This document shows positions 52,168 through 60,604 of a stretch of 64,000 nucleotides of DNA, piece after piece. Source of the DNA: Desulfosediminicola ganghwensis (lineage in GTDB: Bacteria; Desulfobacterota; Desulfobulbia; Desulfobulbales; Desulfocapsaceae); NCBI RefSeq assembly GCF_005116675.2, contig NZ_CP050699.1, positions 2,999,001-3,063,000 of the forward strand, given 5' to 3'. The notes below the pieces were generated by a model, which worked only from the letters and a program-made list of their open reading frames with translations, had not been told where the DNA came from and did no database searches. The first letter of the stretch is position 1. Each line of letters starts with the position of its first letter. A program made the translations under genes and the position numbers.

Positions 52168-52587
52168 GTGAATATCTGGGATCCGAAAGAAACGCTTGAC
52201 TCCATCGGCCTTGGCCGACAGGAGAAGAAGCGGCCCGCCCGTGTGGCCGATGTAATTCGTAACGAACTGGCAGTGCTTATGCTCAGCAAGGTCCGTGACC
52301 CGAAACTTGGAGAGGTTAATATCTCCAGAGTGGAGGTTACGGACGACCTGAAAATAGCCCGCGTCTTTTTTACCCTGTTAAGTGGTAAAAAACGGGCTAA
52401 AGGGGCAGAGAAGTCGTTGCAGAACGCAAGAGGTTTTATGCGCAGTCATCTGGCTAAAACCCTGAACCTGAAACATACACCTGATCTGCAATTCAGGTAT
52501 GACGACAATGCCGACAAGGTGGCTCATGTTGAATCACTTTTTCAGGAAATAGAGAATGAGCGAAAAGACCGCAGCGAAGATTCCTGA
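52168..52587 (+). CDS. rbfA: Ribosome-binding factor A
   Basis: RbfA is a KH-like 30S maturation factor. The 139-residue protein has RPARVADVIRNELAVLM, KLGEVNISRVEVTDDLKIARVFF and HTPDLQFRYDDNADKVAHVESLF. It starts with GTG 52168, 14 bp after infB, and overlaps the start of nrnA by 32 bp. Confidence 0.94.
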   Translation: MNIWDPKETLDSIGLGRQEKKRPARVADVIRNELAVLMLSKVRDPKLGEVNISRVEVTDDLKIARVFFTLLSGKKRAKGAEKSLQNARGFMRSHLAKTLNLKHTPDLQFRYDDNADKVAHVESLFQEIENERKDRSEDS

Positions 52588-53572
52588 AAAAATAACTGAA
52601 GCAATCAGGCAGGCTGAGAGTATTACCCTGTTAACCCATATCCATCCTGATGGTGATGCGCTTGGCTCTATTTTGTCATTCGCCGACATTCTGGAGGCGA
52701 TGGGTAAACGGGTAATGGTATTTCTCGAAGAGCCTGTTTCCGAACTGTTCAGTTTCCTGCCCGGCACAGAGCGTGCCAATAACGATATAGATACGGTCAT
52801 CACCGAGGCAAGAGCCGCAGGTGATGGCCACATCACCGTTGCACTTGATTCAGGTGATGACCGACGGCTTGGCGTTCACATGGAAGACCTGTTGAAACTC
52901 AGGCCGTTTCTCGTTATCGATCATCATAAATCACATAAGGATTATGGCGAGTTTCGCTGGGTTGAACCGGGTGCGTCTTCAACCGGCGAGATGATTTATG
53001 AACTCGCTTTGGCTCTCGATGCCGAAATATCTTATGAGGCTGCTGTAAATCTCTACGTGGCGATTTGTACCGATACCGGCTCTTTTCGTTATGAGTCGAC
53101 AAAACCTCGCACATTCCGCGTCGTTGCCGAACTTTTGGAAAGAGGCGTCAAGCCGCATGAGATTTCCCAGAATCTCTACGACAATGTCAGTCTGCCGAGA
53201 ATTAAGTTGCTCCAACAGGTGTTAAGTACCCTTGCGGTTTATGATGGCGGTCAGTTGGCCTTTGTCCACGTTACTCAGGAGATGCTGGAGAAAAGTGGCG
53301 CAACCTCTCACGATGTAGAGGGTTTTATTAATTACCCTCGCTCCCTTGGCACAGCTAAAGTTGCGGTATTTGTGAAAGAAGGAACCGAGGGTACAGTTTC
53401 TGTCAGCCTCAGAGCAAAAGGCGAGTGTGATGTGGCAGATGTTGCAGCAGACTTCGGTGGGGGCGGCCATAGAAATGCCGCAGGGTTCCGTTTTCAGGAC
53501 AAAACCGTGGATGAAGTTCACTCGCTGGTGCTGCAGAAATTACGCTTGCGTTTAAAAGATCAAGCGGAATAG
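52556..53572 (+). CDS. nrnA: DHH-family oligoribonuclease/pAp phosphatase NrnA
   Basis: NrnA degrades nano-RNAs and 3'-phosphoadenosine 5'-phosphate. The DHH motifs are present in order: THIHPDGDALGS, VALDSGDDRR, VIDHHKSHKDYG and CTDTGSFRYEST, with the DHHA1 substrate motif GGGGHRNAAGF near the C-terminus. Its 338 residues fit. AGGA nine bases before ATG 52556 and the overlap with rbfA suggest coupled translation. Some NrnA relatives also cleave pGpG, which may matter given the c-di-GMP modules in the window. Confidence 0.92.
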   Translation: MSEKTAAKIPEKITEAIRQAESITLLTHIHPDGDALGSILSFADILEAMGKRVMVFLEEPVSELFSFLPGTERANNDIDTVITEARAAGDGHITVALDSGDDRRLGVHMEDLLKLRPFLVIDHHKSHKDYGEFRWVEPGASSTGEMIYELALALDAEISYEAAVNLYVAICTDTGSFRYESTKPRTFRVVAELLERGVKPHEISQNLYDNVSLPRIKLLQQVLSTLAVYDGGQLAFVHVTQEMLEKSGATSHDVEGFINYPRSLGTAKVAVFVKEGTEGTVSVSLRAKGECDVADVAADFGGGGHRNAAGFRFQDKTVDEVHSLVLQKLRLRLKDQAE

Positions 53573-53595
53573 CCTTTCCGTAATTACATATATCA

Positions 53596-54333
53596 ATGTC
53601 AGATTTTTATGCCGGAGTATTTTTGATCGACAAACCGGTCGGTCCTTCGTCTTTTACCATGGTTCGCCACGTTCGAAAGTTGCTTGGCATTAAAAAGGTC
53701 GGTCATGCAGGAACGCTCGATCCATTTGCCTCAGGGCTGCTGATTATTTGTGGCGGCAGACCTGCGACTCGCCTGATCTCATCTTTCATGGATGGAGAGA
53801 AGGAATACGTGGCTACACTCTGTCTTGGAAGGCAGACAAGCACACTTGACCCTGAGGGTGAAGTTGTTGGTGAAGGAGCGGTTGGCTACCTGAGCGAACG
53901 TCGTATTGAGGAATGCCTCGCCTCTTTCAGGGGTGAGCAGATGCAGGAACCACCCGCATATTCTGCTCTTAAATATAAAGGTAAACCACTCTATTATTAC
54001 GCTCGTAAAGGTATAGAGGTGAAAAAGGAGCCACGCAGAGTTAACATCCTGGAACTTGAGCGCATAGATACCAAAGGTGATTTATGTGGGTATCATCCTG
54101 AATTTCAGATTCGCGTGGTGTGCAGCAAGGGAACGTATATACGAACCCTGGCAGCTGATATAGGTACAGCCTTGGGTTGCGGTGCGTACCTAACAGGATT
54201 GCGGAGAACCAGAAGCGGTCCATTCACTATAGAAAATGCAGTCAATGGCCAGACACTTTCCGACCCTGCTGAACGTGAGAACATCATGAAAAGCATGTTA
54301 TCGGTAGAGGATGTCGGGAATCTGTTGCAATAA
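53596..54333 (+). CDS. truB: tRNA pseudouridine-55 synthase
   Basis: TruB makes pseudouridine 55 in the tRNA T-loop. Motifs are GVFLIDKPVGPSS, VGHAGTLDPFASGLL with catalytic Asp42, KEYVATLCLGRQTSTLD and VCSKGTYIRTLAADIG. At 245 residues it lacks the extended PUA tail of E. coli TruB. It lies 23 bp after nrnA. Confidence 0.95.
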   Translation: MSDFYAGVFLIDKPVGPSSFTMVRHVRKLLGIKKVGHAGTLDPFASGLLIICGGRPATRLISSFMDGEKEYVATLCLGRQTSTLDPEGEVVGEGAVGYLSERRIEECLASFRGEQMQEPPAYSALKYKGKPLYYYARKGIEVKKEPRRVNILELERIDTKGDLCGYHPEFQIRVVCSKGTYIRTLAADIGTALGCGAYLTGLRRTRSGPFTIENAVNGQTLSDPAERENIMKSMLSVEDVGNLLQ

Positions 54334-54447
54334 ATGACAGAGTTGGCTACTTTAATATGTTTTGTAGTTGTATTATAGATTATAGGTGACTTTTTGGGAC
54401 ACGCCACCTGCTCCCAAGCCACCTGCCGGTTCACATTGGGGACCGTA

Positions 54448-54484
54448 TTTTTATCAGAGAGCCTATCTAACTCTGTGATAAAAA
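54448..54484. terminator. Hairpin between truB and rpsO
   Basis: TTTTTATCA at 54448-54456 pairs with TGATAAAAA at 54476-54484, with additional GAGAG/CTCT pairing inside. It lies 60 bp before rpsO and could be a bidirectional terminator or a structured part of the rpsO leader, where S15 autoregulation occurs in other bacteria. Confidence 0.5.
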
Positions 54485-54544
54485 TGAAGCCGAAATTAAT
54501 GATATCGATTGATTAGATTGAGTATACAGTACAGGAGGAATGTT

Positions 54545-54814
54545 GTGGCACAAACAACAATTAAGAAAAACGAAATTATCGAAAAACATAAAATCCATTC
54601 TTCAGATACCGGTTCTTCAGAGGTGCAGATTGCTCTTTTGACCGACCGTATCCAGTACCTGACCGAGCACTTCAAGACACACAAGAAGGATCATCACTCT
54701 CGTCAGGGCCTTCTGAAGTTGGTTGGACAGCGCAGAAGCCTGCTTGACTACCTCAAGAAAAAAGACGTAAACAAATACAGAGCTCTTATTCAGGATCTCG
54801 GTATTAGGAAGTAG
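54545..54814 (+). CDS. rpsO: 30S ribosomal protein S15
   Basis: The 89-residue protein has [49 protein letters not shown] and the usual C-terminus, matching S15 exactly in length. The GTG at 54545 is the start because AGGAGG lies seven to eight bases upstream; the frame also opens at 54509, but that adds a non-S15 extension. It is followed by pnp, the usual order. Confidence 0.96.
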   Translation: MAQTTIKKNEIIEKHKIHSSDTGSSEVQIALLTDRIQYLTEHFKTHKKDHHSRQGLLKLVGQRRSLLDYLKKKDVNKYRALIQDLGIRK

Positions 54815-54865
54815 TCAATGCCAGTATTGTTGGTATTCCCCTACGTACGTTAGAGCCATTGTATG

Positions 54866-54905
54866 CCTCAGGCTGTGCCATAACCCGGCTACGGTCTGAG
54901 GTTTT
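54866..54905 (+). terminator. Hairpin in the rpsO-pnp spacer
   Basis: CCTCAG at 54866-54871 pairs with CTGAGG at 54896-54901, with further GC-rich pairing inside and TTTT after. In many bacteria this spacer carries an attenuator and RNase processing sites through which pnp is controlled. Confidence 0.55.
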
Positions 54906-55011
54906 GTCTTTATAGGAATTCCGGAAAATAGAAAAGCATACGGGGCTGGTGGATAATCCAGTCAGTACAATGGCAATTGCATTGCCCTGATGCTGAATAA
55001 TTGGAGAAAAT

Positions 55012-57090
55012 ATGTTTACACAAGTCGAAACCGAAATCAGTGGAAAGAAAATTTCCATCGAAACCGGTAAAATTGCCAAACAGGCATCAGGATCAATTGT
55101 CATCAAATGTGGTGGCACCGTAGTTCTGGTAACCGTAGTTGGAGCGAAAAAGGCGCGTCCTGACGCTCCGTTCTTTCCTCTTACCATTGAATACCAGGAA
55201 AAACTCGCCTCTGTCGGCCGTATTCCAGGTAACTACTTCCGTCGTGAGATTGGTCGTCCGAGTGAGCACGAAATTCTCACCTGCCGCATTATCGACCGTC
55301 CGCTTCGTCCGCTCTTCCCTGAAGGGTATATGGCGGAGACCCAGGTCATCGCTACTGTACTATCTGCAGATCAGCAGAATAACCCGGATGTACTGGCTCT
55401 GACCGGTGCATCTTGCGCGATCACCCTGTCTGACATCCCGTTTGCCGGTCCTGTGGCTGGCGGCCGTGTTGCCTGTATCGATGGTCAGTTCCTGCTCAAC
55501 CCAACCGCTAAAGAGCTTGAAAAGTCTACAATGGATATCGTCGTTGCCTGTACCAGAAACGCGGTAGTCATGGTTGAAGGTAAGGCTGACGAGCTGACAG
55601 AAGACGAGGTCCTCTCTGGTATCTTCTATGCCTATGAGAATCTCCAGCCGCTCATCGACATTCAGGAAGAGCTGCAGAAAACCAACGGCAAGACTAAGCG
55701 TACAGTTGATGCTCCGGCGGTTAATGAAGAGTTGATGGCCAAGGTACGCGAGATCGCTGCTGAGGGCATGAATGAGGTTGTAACCTGCAGCGACAAAATG
55801 AAGCGCTACGACCTCTACGATGAACTCAAAGAGAAAGTCGTTGCCGAACTCGAGGAAGAAGGTCAAAGTGGTTCTGAGATTTCAGACTATCTTTCTGACT
55901 ACAAGAAAGATCTGATGCGTTCCAGAATCGTCGAAGAGGAAGTTCGTATCGACGGAAGAACCTTCGACCAGGTTCGTCCAATCAATTGCGAAGTTGCCTG
56001 TCTGCCAATGACCCACGGTTCGTCGCTCTTTACCCGTGGTGAGACCCAGGCAATGGTTACCGCGACACTTGGCTCTGAGCGTGATCAGCAGCGTATTGAG
56101 ACCTTGCTCGGTGAGGTCAACAATCGTTTCATGCTTCACTATAACTTCCCACCATACTGCGTGGGTGAGGCTCGCATGTTGCGTGGACCTTCCCGTCGTG
56201 ATATTGGTCATGGCACCCTGGCATTGCGTGGTCTTTCCGCTGTAATGCCAAGCGCAGAGGACTTTCCGTATTCCGTTCGTGTGGTTTCCGAGGTTCTCGA
56301 ATCTAACGGTTCATCCTCCATGGCAACTGTCTGCGGTGGTTCCATGGCATTGATGGATGCCGGTGTACCGCTTAAGAACCCAGTTTCCGGTATTGCGATG
56401 GGGCTGATCAAGGAAGGAGAGAAGATTGTAATACTTTCCGATATCCTTGGTGATGAGGATCATCTTGGCGACATGGACTTCAAGGTTGTTGGTACCCGCG
56501 ACGGTTTGACTTCCCTGCAGATGGATATCAAGATTGATGGTGTTGATCGCGATATTATGGGTCGTGCTCTCGAGCAGGCCAAGGCAGGACGTATTCACAT
56601 CCTGGAGGAGATGGGCCAAGGTATTTCCGAGTCCCGCGAAGAGGTTGCAGACCATGCACCGAAATACTTCGTCCACAAGATCAACCCGGATAAGATTCGT
56701 GACATCATCGGCCCTGGTGGCAAAATCATCAAAGGACTTTCAGAAGAGTTCGATGCCAAGATTGAGGTTGATGACAGCGGTCTGGTGAAAATGTTCACTG
56801 TCAACGGCACCCTTGGTGACGCCCTGATCGCCAAAGTCAAGGAACTCACTGCAGAGGTAGAGATTGGTGCAGTTTACAAGGGTACCGTGAAAACCATTAA
56901 GGATTTCGGTGCTTTTGTAGAAATTCTGCCGGGAACCGATGGTCTTGTTCACATCTCTGAGCTTGACACCAAGCGTGTTGCTAAGGTATCAGATGTGGTG
57001 AGCGAGGGTGACGAGATTGAGGTAACTGTCCTTGATGTCGACAACCGCGGCCGTATTCGTCTCAGCCGTAAGGCATTGCTGAGTGACTGA
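55012..57090 (+). CDS. pnp: Polyribonucleotide nucleotidyltransferase (PNPase)
   Basis: PNPase is a phosphorolytic 3'-5' exoribonuclease. The 692-residue chain has two RNase PH domains (GGTVVLVTVVGAKK, PFFPLTIEYQEK; later GETQAMVTATLGSERD and SMATVCGGSMALMDAGVP), a KH domain (IRDIIGPGGKIIKGL) and an S1 domain (VYKGTVKTIKDFGAFVEI). All expected catalytic regions are present. GGAG precedes ATG 55012, and a strong terminator follows. Confidence 0.97.
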   Translation: MFTQVETEISGKKISIETGKIAKQASGSIVIKCGGTVVLVTVVGAKKARPDAPFFPLTIEYQEKLASVGRIPGNYFRREIGRPSEHEILTCRIIDRPLRPLFPEGYMAETQVIATVLSADQQNNPDVLALTGASCAITLSDIPFAGPVAGGRVACIDGQFLLNPTAKELEKSTMDIVVACTRNAVVMVEGKADELTEDEVLSGIFYAYENLQPLIDIQEELQKTNGKTKRTVDAPAVNEELMAKVREIAAEGMNEVVTCSDKMKRYDLYDELKEKVVAELEEEGQSGSEISDYLSDYKKDLMRSRIVEEEVRIDGRTFDQVRPINCEVACLPMTHGSSLFTRGETQAMVTATLGSERDQQRIETLLGEVNNRFMLHYNFPPYCVGEARMLRGPSRRDIGHGTLALRGLSAVMPSAEDFPYSVRVVSEVLESNGSSSMATVCGGSMALMDAGVPLKNPVSGIAMGLIKEGEKIVILSDILGDEDHLGDMDFKVVGTRDGLTSLQMDIKIDGVDRDIMGRALEQAKAGRIHILEEMGQGISESREEVADHAPKYFVHKINPDKIRDIIGPGGKIIKGLSEEFDAKIEVDDSGLVKMFTVNGTLGDALIAKVKELTAEVEIGAVYKGTVKTIKDFGAFVEILPGTDGLVHISELDTKRVAKVSDVVSEGDEIEVTVLDVDNRGRIRLSRKALLSD

Positions 57091-57118
57091 TCACTGAAAA
57101 GGGATCAGATTTGATATT

Positions 57119-57152
57119 AAGCCGGCTCTTTATGGGCCGGCTTTTTTTTTCT
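57119..57152 (+). terminator. Rho-independent terminator of pnp
   Basis: AAGCCGGC.C pairs with G.GCCGGCTT across a TTTAT loop, followed by a long T run interrupted once by C. It ends the long cluster that begins at rimP. Confidence 0.9.
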
Positions 57153-57178
57153 TTTTTTTCATTTTGAACCAGGCCATT

Positions 57179-57661
57179 ATGACATCTTTTCGAACTCCCA
57201 CAGTACGAAGCTTGCCAGTTAAATTCTGTTGGTTACTGCCTGAAGAACAACATGATCTCCAGTTGCCATCATATGAAACAGCCGGGTCTGCCGGTATGGA
57301 TGTAGGGGCGGCGGTGGAGGATGATCTTGAGCTCGCACCAGGTGAAATTGTGTTGGTGCCGACCGGCTTTGCCGTTGCTATTCCCGAAGGTTTCGAAATA
57401 CAGGTTCGACCACGTAGTGGCCTGGCTGTAAAGCATGGCATTACTATTATAAATAGTCCTGGCACAATCGATTCAGACTATCGCGGTGAGGTGAAAGTCG
57501 GCCTCATCAACCTGGGAAAAAACAGCTTTACCATCAGGCGGGGGGATCGTATAGCTCAACTGGTTCTTGCTCCGGTAACGCTGGCCTGCTGGGATGTCTG
57601 TACCGAACTTGATGATACCGATCGCGGCGCTGGAGGCTTCGGCCATACCGGAGTTCGCTGA
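57179..57661 (+). CDS. dut: Deoxyuridine 5'-triphosphate nucleotidohydrolase
   Basis: The trimeric dUTPase hydrolyses dUTP to dUMP. All five motifs appear: [38 protein letters not shown] and [13 protein letters not shown] 57179 is chosen; an in-frame TTG at 57164 lies inside the T-rich terminator region and is unlikely. The metallohydrolase gene begins one base after the stop. Confidence 0.95.
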   Translation: MTSFRTPTVRSLPVKFCWLLPEEQHDLQLPSYETAGSAGMDVGAAVEDDLELAPGEIVLVPTGFAVAIPEGFEIQVRPRSGLAVKHGITIINSPGTIDSDYRGEVKVGLINLGKNSFTIRRGDRIAQLVLAPVTLACWDVCTELDDTDRGAGGFGHTGVR

Positions 57662-57662
57662 C

Positions 57663-58430
57663 ATGAGATTCAGTGTGCTTGGCAGCGGCAGCCGGGGAAA
57701 TTCTGTCTATATAGAAAGCGGTGCTACCGGGATACTTATTGATAATGGTTTCTCAGGTAAAGAGCTTGAGAAACGGTTACTTTCTATTGGTCGAAGTCTG
57801 GACAATATTACAGCGATCTGTCTGACCCACGAACATAATGACCATGTTGCCGGAGCAGGAGTTATTTCGCGGCGCTGCAAGGTACCTGTTCATGCAAATC
57901 CAGGTACCTTTGAGGGGGCGGAGAAGAGGCTGGGTAAGCTATATCAGAGGGCTGATTTTGCCACGGGAGACGAGTTGAGCATCGACGATCTTCAGGTGAG
58001 ATCGTTTCGCATCTCCCATGATACACTCGATCCGGTTGGCTATGTGGTGAGTGATGGTACGAAACATTTTGGCTACTGTACCGATACAGGTAAAGTTTCT
58101 AAGTTGATGGAGTTACGGCTTGCCCGGTGCCATGGCCTCGTCCTTGAGTTTAACCATGACCCGGAAATGTTGAAGAATGGACCGTATCCACTGATGCTCA
58201 AGCAAAGGGTGCGATCCAGTCATGGCCATCTGGCAAACGAGGAAGCTGGAGAGTTCTTAGGTAGCCTGGTACACAACTCTTTGCAGGTTGCGGTATTGGC
58301 TCACCTGAGCGAAACCAATAATACCCCTAATTTTGCCATGGCTGCTGCGCTGCCCCACATGCCGGCTGACCATCCTGCCAGACTGCTTGCCGCTGAGCAG
58401 GACAAGGCGACAGATCTTTTTCAACTCTGA
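57663..58430 (+). CDS. Metallo-beta-lactamase-fold hydrolase, WalJ/YycJ type
   Basis: The 255-residue protein has the opening MRFSVLGSGSRGNSVYIE and the metal-binding THEHNDH (His56, His58, Asp60, His61), with further ligands in the SHGHLANEEA and HLSETNN regions. WalJ/YycJ relatives are putative exonucleases that influence DNA repair fidelity. The ATG at 57663 follows the dut stop directly, and GGAG lies inside dut, so translation is coupled. Confidence 0.88.
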   Translation: MRFSVLGSGSRGNSVYIESGATGILIDNGFSGKELEKRLLSIGRSLDNITAICLTHEHNDHVAGAGVISRRCKVPVHANPGTFEGAEKRLGKLYQRADFATGDELSIDDLQVRSFRISHDTLDPVGYVVSDGTKHFGYCTDTGKVSKLMELRLARCHGLVLEFNHDPEMLKNGPYPLMLKQRVRSSHGHLANEEAGEFLGSLVHNSLQVAVLAHLSETNNTPNFAMAAALPHMPADHPARLLAAEQDKATDLFQL

Positions 58431-58442
58431 TCTTTTTGAAGT

Positions 58443-58684
58443 GTGCTGGAGATGAATCCATCTACTCAGTGACATTTTCAACTTCCCGTCTGTCTCGAGC
58501 AATTATCGACGCCTGCACTTTGTTGGCCTGGTGATAACGATAAAATCGTCACCGCCTGATTGACCTGAAAAACCGATAGTGCTCTTGTCGATTTTTTGAC
58601 AGCTTCTATCAGAATGTCTCCGGTCTTTGTGATCACACGCTCGACCTCTTCAATACCGTGATCAGTGTTGAATGGTTTTAAGCC
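58443..58684 (-). pseudogene. Remnant of a GGDEF (diguanylate cyclase-like) domain
   Basis: Read on the minus strand, 58684 downward gives GLKPFNTDHGIEEVERVITK then TGDILIEAVKKS, which resembles the GGDEF segment DxxxFKxxND..G...GD.vl. After a frame change near 58590 the sequence reads STIGFSGQSGGDDFIVITRP, the GGDEF signature region with GGDDF. A further frame change gives VQASIIARDRREVENVTE and a stop. At least two frameshifts and the missing ends show that the gene is dead. It is too short and broken to be expressed as a cyclase. Confidence 0.65.
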
Positions 58685-58732
58685 ACAGGGTTGAAGATCT
58701 CGCTAACAGAAACAGTTCCTGTATAAAAGAAA

Positions 58733-58765
58733 AAGGCCCGGTGCTAAAAATATAGCCCGGGCCTT
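58733..58765. terminator. Bidirectional hairpin terminator
   Basis: AAGGCCCGG.GCTA pairs with TAGCCCGGGCCTT with one bulged base. A-rich sequence on the left supports termination on the minus strand. Confidence 0.65.
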
Positions 58766-58787
58766 GCAGTATGCAGGCCCTTACAAT

Positions 58788-58816
58788 AAAAAAAGAGCCT
58801 GACCCCGTAAGGGGCC
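58788..58816 (-). terminator. Terminator of yhbY
   Basis: On the minus strand GGCCCC and GGGGTC form a hairpin around TTAC. A run of seven U's follows after AGGCTC. It lies just after the yhbY stop at 58827. Confidence 0.6.
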
Positions 58817-58826
58817 AAAACGCGTT

Positions 58827-59162
58827 TTAGGCTTTGGGAAGCTTGATGCGCTCGTCTTTTTTACGTTTGGGATTTGCGCGATAAAGAATCAGGGTTTTAC
58901 CAATGATTTGAACAAGGTAACTGTCTGTTGCCTTGGCGAGCTGTTCTCCGCCCAGATCCTTTTCCACACCACTGTTTTTGCCAAGTTTTACCTTGATAAG
59001 CTCGCGTCGTTCGAGTTCGACATCGGCGGCTTCGATAAGCGATTCGCTCAAACCTTCCTTACCAACCTGAACCAGCGCCGGCAGGTCATGAGCGAGGCTT
59101 TTAAGATATTTCTTCTGCCTGCTGGTAAGAGCAGGTTTTTCGTCATTTTTAATTTCAGTCAT
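58827..59162 (-). CDS. yhbY: YhbY family (CRM-domain) RNA-binding protein
   Basis: The 111-residue protein has the CRM signature: LTSRQKKYLKSLAHDLPALVQVGKEGLSE, VELERRELIKVKLGKNSG and a LVQIIGKTLILYR C-terminal strand. YhbY associates with pre-50S particles. ATG 59162 is preferred over an in-frame TTG at 59174. It is followed by a hairpin terminator and preceded by the TraB-family gene on the same strand, 57 bp away. Confidence 0.9.
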   Translation of the reverse strand: MTEIKNDEKPALTSRQKKYLKSLAHDLPALVQVGKEGLSESLIEAADVELERRELIKVKLGKNSGVEKDLGGEQLAKATDSYLVQIIGKTLILYRANPKRKKDERIKLPKA

Positions 59163-59219
59163 AGTGGTGAACAACCTGTTGTTCTGCTGCCTATAGAATT
59201 ACAACTCTACGATAAGCAG

Positions 59220-60416
59220 TTAACTTATTAAATTTTTAAAGATTTCATAGCCGCCTACCCAGGTGCCGATAGCTGAGCCGAGACCGGTGAAGAAAAATAC
59301 CAGGAAGACCCTGAGAAGTTTATTTTTCCACCAGCCGGTGAAGGACGAGATGTCATCACCAACTGATTCAAATTCACGAACTACAGGAGGTCGTGTCATA
59401 ACCTGAATAAAAGCGGTTACATAACCTGCACCGATAACCGGTGTCAGGCTTGTGATAGGGGCTGCGGTAAAAGCCCCTATAGTGGTGAACGGGTGGGCAA
59501 GTGCCAAAAGGGCACCACAAGCCGCAGGAATACCGTTGGCGACAATCCAAAACATCAAATTGGCACCTGCAACACTGGCGCCTTTCATCACCCCGATGGC
59601 CACGAGTGAAGCGAGAATCAGCATGGGGACAGACCACCCTGCGACTTTCCATCCCTTGGAAATCGGCGGAATAGTGCTAATTTCCGCTATCTTGTTTTGC
59701 TGATCCTGCGGTAAAGACTTTTTTATACCTGCTACATGTCCTGCACCGACTACTGCAACCAGTTTCTGACCAGCAGAAGCTTTAATTTTCTCGGCAAGAT
59801 ATATGTCACGCTCGTCAATCAGCACTCGCTTCAGATCAGGAAATGATTCTCCCATTTCAGACATGAGGGTGGAAAGCACATCTTTCTTCTTCATGTCTTC
59901 AAGCTGTTCTTTGCTGATCTCTTCTGAATCGAAAACACTGGCCAGAAGAGAAGTCAATAAATGGCCTTTACGAAACAATGAGGTTGATTTCCATGCTCTC
60001 CGTAAAGTGATTCGAACATCTCGATCGCAGAGACTAATAGGAATGTCATTTGCTTTGGCGCTGTCAGCACCTGCCAGAAGTTCGGCACCAGGTTTAACCC
60101 CTAATTGGTTCCCGAGTTTTTTCTGGTAGGACCCCATCAGCAGGCTGACCAGGAGAGTGGACAGCTGCTTGTTGCGAATGACCTGTTTAAGATCCAGAGC
60201 CTGCCAGTTCTCCTTGCGGGACATGGCATGGTAGCGCTGGTCATCAAGTTCCAGGCAGACACAGTCGGGCTGCTCCGAATTGATTACCTGTTCTACGAGA
60301 TCTACAGATTCCTGTGAGATGTGGGCAGTGCCGATGAGGAGGATTTCCTTATCGGCAATCGTGATTCTATGAACATCTGGTCCATAGTCATAAGCGTCGG
60401 TTTCTGTTGTTGTCAT
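59220..60416 (-). CDS. TraB/PrgY family membrane protein
   Basis: The 398-residue protein has an N-terminal TraB domain with ILLIGTAHISQESVDLV, DCVCLELDDQRY, ISLCDRDVRITLRRAW and VAVVGAGHVAG. Four C-terminal membrane segments follow (about 265-395, including VPMLILASLVAIGVM and FWIVANGIPAACG). The fold is related to ChaN/Tiki-type domains with conserved GxxH and E residues. Enterococcal relatives block peptide pheromones and mitochondrial ones affect lipid handling; the role here is unknown. Confidence 0.82.
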   Translation of the reverse strand: MTTTETDAYDYGPDVHRITIADKEILLIGTAHISQESVDLVEQVINSEQPDCVCLELDDQRYHAMSRKENWQALDLKQVIRNKQLSTLLVSLLMGSYQKKLGNQLGVKPGAELLAGADSAKANDIPISLCDRDVRITLRRAWKSTSLFRKGHLLTSLLASVFDSEEISKEQLEDMKKKDVLSTLMSEMGESFPDLKRVLIDERDIYLAEKIKASAGQKLVAVVGAGHVAGIKKSLPQDQQNKIAEISTIPPISKGWKVAGWSVPMLILASLVAIGVMKGASVAGANLMFWIVANGIPAACGALLALAHPFTTIGAFTAAPITSLTPVIGAGYVTAFIQVMTRPPVVREFESVGDDISSFTGWWKNKLLRVFLVFFFTGLGSAIGTWVGGYEIFKNLIS

Positions 60417-60604
60417 GGAATAAATTTTCTCTTATACAGCCAATTAATCAGCATTCCTGCAGAAGTATCGAGATGGGGGAAACAACGGAACGTATTCCAT
60501 GAAAACCTGAAACGTAGCTCCATCGACTCTGTCAAAAGATACATCCTGTCAGCGTAAATTCAAGCCAGCCTTTGCTTTCTTTCTCTCTCTTTGACAGGAA
60601 TATT

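Larger units (their letters stand above)
58431..58826. other. Intergenic region with a GGDEF relic and two terminators
   Basis: This 396-bp stretch contains the decayed GGDEF fragment on the minus strand and terminator hairpins at 58733-58765 and 58788-58816. No intact gene is present. Confidence 0.55.

Noticed and set aside
54403-54426. Nine-base direct repeat GCCACCTGC before rpsO
   Set aside because: Two short copies are within chance expectation and fit no known regulator site.
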